DNA of 64,000 nucleotides from Eupeodes corollae. Its lineage: Eukaryota; Arthropoda; Insecta; Diptera; Syrphidae. Each line of letters opens with the position of its first letter. Positions within the stretch are counted from its first letter, which is position 1. Shown one piece after another: positions 55,966 to 64,000 of this stretch. The DNA lies in contig NC_079147.1 in the NCBI RefSeq assembly GCF_945859685.1, positions 184,433,174-184,497,173 of the forward strand, read 5' to 3'. Below the pieces are notes generated by a model, which made no database searches, was not told the origin of the DNA, and worked only from the letters and a program-made list of their open reading frames with translations. The translations under genes were made by a program, and so were the position numbers.

Positions 55966-57845
55966 ATAAAAAGATGAAGTTTGTAACACAAATGGGGAAA
56001 ACCTCTTAGAACTGCTGCAAATGTTCGATTGCATCATCTTAAATTGATGCACGAACGGAACTACACTTTTGTTGGAAAACAGGGTAAGTCAGTGATTGAC
56101 TATTGGGCAGTAAATGGTGACTGCATAGACTTAGTAACAAGTTTTGAAGTACAGTGCAAAACATATCCCGACCATATGCCCGTAGTGTTGAAGTGGACAA
56201 ATGAAATTTTAACTCAACAAAAAATCTTAAACTCCTACCGAAACTTAAATTTAAATGTAATGAATTATTTTCTTATCAAAACAAATTTAATAAACATCTG
56301 TTAGAAATTCCTGCAAACCATAATTCTACGGAAAAAATTCGCAAATGCAGTTACATCAAGCATACGAAGTTCCTCACAAACCCAAAATCATAATCCCTCA
56401 GTTAACGCAAATGCTACACAGGAGAACTGAAGAGATTGTATTTAGAATCAAATGCTATGTATAAAAGACTATGCTTCCTCAAGTACGATCGCTAGGCCTC
56501 ATTTAAAACCCAAAAGAGTTTTGGAAAACAGCCAAGTAAATAAACGGGACTGTGGAATCTCATTCATGAACACGATGGCTAAAATCTTTTGCGGTTTACT
56601 TGTGAGCTGGCTTGAAAATTGGGTTTACAATCATGAAATTCTTACGGAGCTTCAAGACGGTTTCAGAAAAAATTACTCAACAGTTTACCAAATATTTTCT
56701 CTCACTTCAATAATAAAAGCTTGAAAAGCTAGGAAAAAAAACGTTTACTCATTTTTCGTCGATTTAAAAGCAGCGTTTGACATTGTTAACTGAAATACAC
56801 TCTTATACAAGGTGTCAAAAGTAGGTCTTTCGACAAAATTTATCAAAGGCCTGAAAGAAATATATACGGGGACGCAAGCAGCAGTAGGGGATGGTTCAGC
56901 TTACTCTCAATGGTTTGATACAGACTCAGGAGTTAAACAAGGTTGCCTGTTAAGTGCTCTATTATTTTCGCTCTTTATAAATGATATAGTCTCATGTATA
57001 CCCGGTGGAATTCATATTGCTGACACTAATATTAATGTGCTTTTGTATCCGGATGACCAAGTTTTACTATCGGAATCGCCTTAAAACCTGCAATTGATGA
57101 TTAACCGTCTTTCAAATTATTGTGAAACCTGGGGTCTCTCTATAAACACTGAAAAATCGAGAATTATGGTCTTCACACATAGCTCCCGAAGATTAAATAG
57201 AAATAAATGGTACTACAAAGGCAACGAGATTACAACCTTAATTTAGACTGGAGCTTCAGTAACCTAGACTCCTTAATGAAAATAAATTAAATGAAGACTA
57301 CACTCGCAACGCATTGATTGAAGAAGTACGACAATCTGAAAGCGGAATTATATATTCACAATTAAATTATCACCTCTACTTTAAGGACAACTTTAGCTAC
57401 GAAGAAATATCGCTGCTGTTTAATCGAGAAGTGGGCTCATCTACTTTAACGGCAGTCCATACTATGGTGCATCCGACCAATTTTGCACGTGTTGTGCAAC
57501 ATAAAGGCCAAAGAAGACAACTTCCATTTTATAAGCATTTGTCCAATCTTCAAACACCTAAGACTTGCATATCACGGAAAGGAACGTTTTACAATGATGG
57601 AAACATTAGAAATTTTAAACGGAAGAAACTGGAAAGAATTGTGTAATTTTCTTAAATCTATTATTATAGAGTATATTTGAAGTTAAATTTTACTTTTTAT
57701 TATGTTTCTATAACTTTTCATTACCATTATAATATATTGCCATTCAAGCTGACGGCTAAGCCAAAGCTATCTCAAATTCATAACTATAATACTTAAACTT
57801 TGTAACCAAATAATTGTTCTAATAAAATGAATTACTTAAATCAAA
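55966..57845 (+). mobile_element. LINE-L copy 3, inserted in LINE-R copy D
   Basis: The endonuclease C-terminal half is readable: Y-T-F-V-G-K-Q-G-K-S-V-I-D-Y near 56060-56101 and P-D-H-M-P-V-V-L-K-W near 56169-56200, where the usual S-D-H is P-D-H. RT blocks follow: D-G-F-R-K-N-Y-S-T-V near 56655-56685, F-V-D-L-K-A-A-F-D-I-V-N near 56757-56790, and S-G-V-K-Q-G-C-L-L-S-A-L-L-F near 56927-56970. The YADD box reads Y-P-D-D near 57046-57057. The 3' UTR contains GCTGACGGCTAAGCC (57748-57762), comparable to CGGCTGACGGC near 17972 in copy 1. Several stops are present. No target-site duplication was found, and about 90 bp of the host element is missing at the junction. Confidence 0.75.
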
Positions 57846-57849
57846 TGAA

Positions 57850-58335
57850 AAATAATTCTTTCAAATCGCTGCTTCTTTGGACTTAAAAGGCAGTTGAGTA
57901 GTAAATTCCTCCCTCGAGCATCTAAATTTACCATCTATAAGACACTCATTATCCCAGTTCTCATTTAAGGCGCTGAGGGCTGGACTTTTTCAAAGGGAGA
58001 TGAAAGAATCTTAGGATGCTTTGAGAGAAAAATTCATCGGGTGCATAGGTGGAAAGTGGAGGAATAGATACAATGACGAACTGTACAGGCTATGCAGTGA
58101 CTTTGACATGGTTAAAAGAATAAAAGTAAAACGATTTAGATGACCGGGTCATGTAGATCAAATGGAGAGGCACAGCAGCGGAAGACCGACCGCGACTCAG
58201 GTAGCGCACGCAGGTGGGAGAAGAGATCAACTAACTGGAGATAGCTAGCTAGGGACCGAGCTGGTTAGAGACGCTTGTTGGCTGAGGACTAGGTCCGCCC
58301 CAGCCTTTAGCGGCACCTTATCCTGCTGAGGTTAC
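57850..58335 (+). mobile_element. LINE-R copy D, 3' piece
   Basis: Resumes with N-R-C-F-F-G-L-K-R-Q-L-S-S-K (reading shifts near 57875) and continues P-R-A-S-K-F-T-I-Y-K-T-L-I-I-P-V-L-I. Next are G-A-E-G-W-T and E-R-I-L-G-C-F-E-R-K-I-H near 57970-58035. The C-terminal domain runs to about 58260 with many frameshifts, and the 3' UTR keeps G-C-T-A-G-G-G-A-C-C-G-A-G-C-T (58245-58262), common to all LINE-R copies. Confidence 0.8.
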
Positions 58336-58694
58336 AGATTTTACTTTGTTTTCATTTTTTGTTGTTGAAACCCTGGATACCTCCTCGAGGAGCAATGATA
58401 TTGTTCGACACAGTTTTCAACACTCAAGATAAAATCTCATAATTCGACAGAATTTATTTCCACTAATATTTCCTTGTTTAACTGCTTGTATGTTTTTTTC
58501 AATAAGCTGACAGCTCAACTTTAATTTAAATGAAATATTTCTTTTACTGTTTTGCAAAAAATTAATGTCAATTAATATAGCACCATCTGTTGCACGCGAA
58601 GTTCTACACACGTAAGACCATGATCTACGAACGAATTGAAATAAATTGTTCCTTATATTTTCTTGACATAAAGATATTTAAACTAATTTCGGAG
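58336..58694. other. No feature recognised
   Basis: AT-rich spacer. The 64-codon minus-strand frame at 58417-58611 has no recognisable domain. Confidence 0.4.
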
Positions 58695-58932
58695 TCAAAA
58701 CAATTCATAGAGCGCCCTGACCTAGTGACTGGGGATTGAGGGGACCTACAGTTTATATACCGAATCGGAACGTCTAATTAGAGAAAGCACTCTTCATGAA
58801 AAGAATTACTTTTGAATAATTTACCAATATTCCTCGCAAGAGGCAGTAGGTACCCGTAAAACTTAAATTCAGGGATTGAACCCAAAACCTTTGGCATGAC
58901 AGCGCTACTAATTAACCATCTCGCCATGGTAA
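58695..58932 (-). mobile_element. tRNA-derived SINE, copy 2
   Basis: The same family as copy 1 in reverse orientation: A-box-like TGGTTAATTAG (minus strand, 58918-58908), B box GGTTCAATCCC (58882-58872) and the shared hairpin CCTCTTGCGAGG (58843-58832). The shared body continues with TTCATGAAGAGTGCTTTCTC and CTGTAGGTCCC to CAGTCACTAGG near 58720. It is about 70 bp shorter than copy 1, lacking the segment around GTACACGCACAAAGG. It ends before the 3' part G-T-T-C-A-C-A-A-C-G-G of copy 1. Confidence 0.85.
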
Positions 58933-59049
58933 CAAAACTTTCTTAACATATCCCCTTTAAAATTGTTCTCTTAATTGAGGTAAAATTAGGTCTGGTATAA
59001 ATTTCGTTTTGATTTTTTACAATTTGTATTGAATTATTCTGACACATAT

Positions 59050-59550
59050 CCAATACTTATTTCTCGGTTTCAGGTTGGCAGCATTGGCATGTCAATTTCA
59101 GCTGTCATTTGAAGTGTCATAATATTAGGCATTTAACAATCCGACAAAGTGTTCAAAAACAAATTAAAACCTACTACATAAATAGTGTTATTCAAACGTA
59201 GCCAGTGTCAGCATAATCGACCGACTCATGCATTGAAGAGTGTGAAAGCGTTACTTGTGCCGTATCGTCTTTTGAAGATCATGGCTTCAATGATATGTGC
59301 GGCTAACATAAGAGTTGGATTGTGAAGTTTCAAGGTCGAGTACTTTTAAGTTTTGGCGAAAAAAATTGGCCACTAAAATAATACGATTTGACACCTTTAG
59401 ATTTTTTTCTGTGAGGCTACGAAAAAAACCGTGCCAACATGAACAGTTTACTCCGAACTCTAGACTTTTAAGAAACAATAATTACTCAAATGTATGAAGA
59501 AGTATTTCTAACAATTACCACAAAGCAATTTCATCTTGCAAATTAAAATT
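59050..59550 (+). mobile_element. Mariner-like transposase relic 4
   Basis: The clear match is N-W-P-L-K-stop-Y-D-L-T-P-L-D-F-F-L-stop-G-Y-E-K-N-R at about 59358-59430. This is the third-acid region of mariner-like transposases, comparable to W-P-P-R-S-C-D-L-T-P-L-D-F-F-L-W at 31735-31780. Upstream sequence (59220-59340) is only loosely similar, and the ends were not identified. Confidence 0.6.
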
Positions 59551-62070
59551 TTATTGTTTTTCACACTAAATGGCAAAATCAAAAATGTAGGGGCCAGTTG
59601 TAACTATCATTGGTTTGAAAATGGTTTTGTTAAGTTTGGTGTCGAGAAAAAAGCTGATGATATATAAATTTGTCTATTAAAAGAAATATTTTATTTATCT
59701 CATTACTTTTCCTTTAGTCATGATTGGTTTCAATGATACAAACAAATGATTGGTATAACTTATAACATCTAAGCTTTACTTTTGAAACTGAACAATTTAT
59801 GATCTTGTCTGTTTTTTGTTCTTAATTTTAACTTTAACAACTTATTAATGACATTTATTGTAAAATTATTGCAAACCACTTTTATATTCGTCATTTCGCA
59901 CACATTTCGGGATGAGAGGCTAAAAAGTGTCCATATTCAAGCTCCAAAACTTATAGAATATTTTGACAGCTCCACAAATTTCATTGGTATTGATTAACAC
60001 ACGATGCAGTGCATTGAATTAAGACGAAATATCTTTAAAATAATTTGTAGATTTATGTTAACTTTTTTGGAAAGAAACATTTACTCAAGCAACAGCTAGC
60101 CCTTAGTCATTCCTAAAATCTGAATGTATTCAGATTGGCATTCTATACCTAAATGGGCGTCTGACAAAATAATATCAAACTGGTTTAACGCGCACTTTTA
60201 AATTAGTGTGGTGAATCAGCGAGTACTACTATTTCTACACTCTGGAACTGTCAGTTTATCCATATCTATCCTGTCAAAAATCTGTTTTGGGGCAAGTTAT
60301 GGGTTTATAGAAAAAGAAAAGCAGTTAACAAAGAAGAAAAATATGAATACAGCATAACTGCTAGTTCAATATTTAATGGTAAAAAAGTCCTTAAGTAGCC
60401 AATCCTTGGAACACAACTTTGTCCAGTGTAGACTCCACCTAAAGAAGTGACCCTAAAAATCAGCCTTAAAGTACCAATTTGTGAACATCTTGACTATATA
60501 CCGCGATAACAGTCAGAGCAAGTACATAATACTCGCAACTAATTAAGGAATTCAATTCTTTTGGTACGCCATCTTCATCTGACACACATCGAGCACTCAA
60601 TGATAAATTGAAAGGTTCAAAGGACACATTTATCAGATGGATGGAGGAGATACTGCGACACGAGAGTGAGTGGTTGGTTGGTGGAATTGTGTTGGCTATA
60701 ACTGACTTGTGCTGTGGAGATGCGCCTGGTGCCTATGCCTGCGCTTTAAGCTGATGCTTTTGCATTCTGCTGTCTGAGTCTAAGTCAGAGCCTCAGCTTC
60801 AGCTTCAGCCAGTGCCAATACACAACTCAACTTAACCGAGACCATGTGGAAGTATATCAGAACAGAACGATGAACTATACGTATGCCACGGCTGCTGCTG
60901 TTGCTGCCGCGCACCCAATGGGTTGTGCTGTGCACTGCACAATAAATTGATTGATTTAGCTGCGGGGATTTATTTATTAATTTCTCTTCTTCTCAGGCTC
61001 GGGTTTGGGCTCAGGCTCAGGCTCGGACTCGGACTCGGTAGTATGCATAGTTGATGTAGTTTATTTTTGGTTTTACTTTTATACCTACATATAAATATTT
61101 TCGATGATTAAGCACGCATTGAATTATATACTGATGGCCAATGAAGAAGAAAACCAGTTTAATGATGCACAGCTTAGACATTCCTTGATGACTTGAAAAG
61201 TTTCAAACAATAAATAGGAGTTCTTTTTTCTTTCTCTCTTTACCTCTGCAATTCTTACGTACGTATCTAGCCTTTCGTCTATTTATAGTTAAAGGCATTA
61301 AAATCGATTTTAGAAGAGCAATGAAGTTGGCTGAAATTTAAGGACACCGCACAGATGATGCTGCCGTCATTCAGTCATTCAGTAAAACCTTTAAAATTTA
61401 GAGTACATACATACTTTGCATTTTGAAGTCGAAGGAGTAAATAGAATTTAAGGATATGTTTTTCATTAATGTACGAGTAATTGAATTTTTTAAGATTCTG
61501 AGTGGTCTGAAATAAAGATTTTATATAAAGTGATATATAACTTAATTTTATTCGGATTTTTCCTTGTGCGATCTTTCATAGAAAGAACTTGTTTTGAAGT
61601 GACTTCCGGTGAGATTTTGTTTGCATTCCATTTCAAGATAACGAATTTGATCACAAAAATATTGAATGTGATTAAGGTTTGAGGATTGGGGATTGGGGAG
61701 GACGAGGCAATTGTTATTTGACATTATAGAGAAGCCACTCTTTCAATATACTTGAATTGAGAATGTTTGGGATTATTGTCTTGCACTAACAAAAAAAATC
61801 GTCTTTTGTTTCAAGTTTTTAAAACACTGGATTTAAAATGTTCCTTTAAAATTTGCAAACATTTTGTTTTTAGCCATATTTCTGTTTAATTAAAAAAACT
61901 AAATTTCCCAATCCATTTAACCCCACAACTTTCTCCTCCGACCAAAACATCGACCATTATATCACTTTGTATGGGTTAAACGACTAAAGCAACTATTTTT
62001 TGAGCACTAATTAGGGATCAGCTTTTACCATTCTTTAAAATTACAGTTCCATATGATCGTCCAGATGTTC
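59551..62070. other. Unique DNA, no gene recognised
   Basis: AT-rich at first, then with CAG/GCTGCTG-rich patches near 60720-60920 and a hexamer repeat at 60994-61038. No transposon motif or convincing frame. A TACTCGTA octamer (reverse strand) is at 61472-61479. Confidence 0.4.
60994..61038. repeat. Degenerate hexamer repeat (GGCTCA / GGACTC)
   Basis: Seven or so imperfect hexamers, CAGGCTCGGGTTTGGGCTC then CAGGCTCAGGCTCGGACTCG, in an AT-rich neighbourhood. Confidence 0.8.
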
Positions 62071-62489
62071 ATATGGTAGACATGGGCATTCAAGAGGACA
62101 CAAGCGTCCACAGGTTTTTCTCAAAACCCACTTGTGTCTATCAACCCCTACTCTCACATCCCTGAGATGCTCGGGTGCCTTGTACTTCAACTAGAGATTG
62201 GGTTCCACCCTAAGTTGAGAGTTGTTGCGATAGCAAACGAGATAGGGCGGGGGGAAGGTTTTTATACTAAGGCATCTCTCATTTCATCTAGACGGCAGGA
62301 GAGGAATTAAAAAATGGAATCAACGGTGCCGTCTACAGTTCCAGTTAGGTTAAACTACTTAGGAAACAACTTACAGGGCTACTATGGTTATGCCGACACT
62401 CGCCCTTGGAATTAAATCAAGGATCTGCAGGTTAAATGTCGTTCAGGATGACTTCCTGAACTCATAAAGAAAATCTAGTTGTAAAGCAT
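62071..62489 (+). other. Probable LINE-R 5' leader
   Basis: Moderately GC-rich DNA directly upstream of the start of the LINE-R copy B coding region. It resembles a retrotransposon 5' UTR more than the AT-rich flank, but no second copy in the window confirms it; copy C has only a short leader from about 19605. Confidence 0.35.
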
Positions 62490-63920
62490 CAACAACCTGG
62501 TGGCAACCCAACCAAACGAATAAAGGACAACGAACTTAGGATATGCACGTGGAATGTTAGGCCCCTTAACAGACCACGTTAAGGTGCCGAAGAGGCCGAA
62601 GAATTAGCGGAGGCCTTAGACTACTATAAAGCAAATATTTATAATCCGAAAAAACAGCCTCATCGATTTTGCTGCGTGGAGAAACGGCATGGTAACCAGT
62701 ACGCGTTTTCCCCACCTCAACATCCACAAAGGTTCTTGGAGTTTTCCAGATCAATCTACCGTCAACCAGATTGACAATTTTGCTATCGATGCTAGACACG
62801 CTTCCAACATTAAAAATGTCCGAACATTCCAGAGAGCTAACATCGACTGCGACCACTAGCTCGTTAGCGCCAAGGTAGGATTCATGTTTCCAGACCCAAT
62901 GAAAAACAGGCGATGCTGGGAAAAGAAACTACGTCGAAAGGTTACAATCGCAAGAGATCGCCAAGTACTCCTCCGACCGAGTTACAAGTACCCTCTCTCG
63001 AAGTTCTCTGCCGCCAACACAATGTATCGTTTGATGAGGAATATCGGTAGCAAATGCTGCCAACAACAGGCACGCAAAGCAGCGCTGCATAAGGACGAGA
63101 GCTGCTCACAAGCTGTTTAAGCATAAGAGGGGAAGAAAACAGCGACTTCTGAGAAGGAAAAAGAGAGAGTGTGAGAAGCGTGTATGGTAGAAGATATTGA
63201 GAGGTTCAAAAGCAGAAATTTAGATCGAAAGTTTTTGTAAGCAAGTGAAAATAAATTCACAAGTAAGTAAAACTCGAACCGAATTCCGGCGACAACGTAC
63301 CGAATTCCGCTGTCAGGGAGGATGACCCAGTCAATATAGACGACGAAAGCCAACAATCTTGTCTTCCCGACTTAGACGAGGTAAAGAGTGTCATATCAGT
63401 CTAACAAAGCCACCAAAGCAGATGGCTTGAATGCGGAGCTCTTCAAAGCAGCTGAAGATAATTTGGTTAGGAGCGCGCACTACATTATCTTTAAGCTCTG
63501 GTCGGCAGAAAGCTTACCCAATGAATAGAACCCCAGTATTGTTTGCCCGATACTGAAAAAAGGAGACTTTTTAAACTGCACCAACTATAGGGGAATAAGT
63601 TTACTTAACATCGCTTACAACATTCTCTCTGCCGTAGTATGTGAACGTCAAAAACCTAATAGGTCCTTATTAGTGTTATTTTAGACCAGAAACATTCGAC
63701 TTAATACTCTCATTACGGCAGAACCAACGACTGAGATGGTTGGGTCACGTAGAGCACATGGGAACCAATACTCCAGCCCGGAGTCTTCGAATCCACCCCT
63801 AGCGGACAGCGCAGTAGAGGAAGAACGTGGATCAGTTGGCGCGAACAAGTGGAAAGTGACCTCAACCAACTTGGAGTTGTCGCAATTGGCGTAATCTAGC
63901 TAAGGACCGAGCTAGATGGA
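62490..63920 (+). mobile_element. LINE-R copy B, internally deleted
   Basis: Starts with R-I-C-T-W-N-V-R-P-L-N-R-P-R near 62540-62580. Endonuclease remnants follow (near 62690-62860, including A-I-D-A-R-H-A-S-N near 62783). The basic linker is at 62884-63260. The pre-RT block A-T-K-A-D-G-L-N-A-E-L-F-K-A-A is near 63403-63455, then L-P-N-E, C-P-I-L-K-K-G-D and N-Y-R-G-I-S-L-L-N-I-A-Y near 63505-63620. After L-I-T-A near 63700 the sequence jumps to the C-terminal Q-R-L-R-W-L-G-H-V near 63727-63755; about 780 bp present in copy A (5655-6442) is missing, including the catalytic RT centre. It ends with the common CTAAGGACCGAGCTAGATGG at about 63899-63918. Confidence 0.8.
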
Positions 63921-64000
63921 GAACAACAATTCTTTATTGCTTGTATTATCATTGACTAGTGTGGTGAATTGTCTGGAACACGCGAATAGTTCAGAGTTTT

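Noticed and set aside
1..64000. CRISPR arrays, operons, ribosome binding sites and bacterial origins
   Set aside because: The window is eukaryotic; no short regularly spaced direct repeats with unique spacers were seen.

Overview
This is eukaryotic, AT-rich DNA from an insect, most likely a cyclorrhaphan fly. The transposon mix (Jockey/CR1-like, LOA-like and RTE-like LINEs, BEL/Pao, mariner) fits a dipteran. The CAG/CAA-rich unique DNA and the frequent octamer TACTCGTA also fit, but the species cannot be named. I recognise no host protein-coding gene, rRNA, functional tRNA or CRISPR array. By my reading more than half of the window is transposable-element sequence, nearly all of it dead, often nested, and separated by unique or low-complexity DNA that looks intergenic or intronic.

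Family names used here: LINE-A is a Jockey/CR1-like family, represented by a 975-codon ORF with all visible endonuclease and RT motifs and a 22-nt poly-A tail at 26541-29560 (minus), plus relics at 1140-3532 and 22205-22935. LINE-R is an RTE-like family with four relics: 4625-6704, 19605-22085, 55735-58335 (split) and 62490-63920. LINE-L has a CCHC-like C-terminus: a young copy at 16305-18060 with a 14-bp target-site duplication, and relics at 42140-42920 and 55966-57845. LINE-T is a second RTE-like element at about 29900-33174, split by a mariner. LINE-O is LOA-like, 9490-11262 (minus). LINE-J is a loose group of Jockey/CR1-like relics. BEL/Pao LTR-retrotransposon debris lies at 300-1080 (gag and protease) and 33175-34870 (integrase and probable LTR). 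Mariner-like DNA transposons lie at 14378-15179, 23451-24219, 30882-32075 and about 59050-59550. A PIF/Harbinger-like fragment is at 1481-1965.

Three less ordinary components stand out. First, a dispersed repeat of about 1.52-1.54 kb is present twice in opposite orientations (15182-18492 and 48917-50456) and carries an internal array with a period of about 172-180 bp. Second, a tRNA-derived SINE family has two copies (47128-47436 plus, 58695-58932 minus), with pol III A and B boxes and a shared body. Third, a CpG-dense island at 8036-8800 contains a TATA/initiator-like pair and a splice-donor-like site, and is the best candidate for a host promoter or first exon.

Nested insertions give a relative chronology: mariner into LINE-T, LINE-L into the dispersed repeat, LINE-L into LINE-R, SINE into LINE-J, and Harbinger-like DNA into LINE-A. 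Two of these, the mariner and the LINE-L copy in the tandem array, can be undone exactly on paper: removing the insert restores the host reading frame or the array period.
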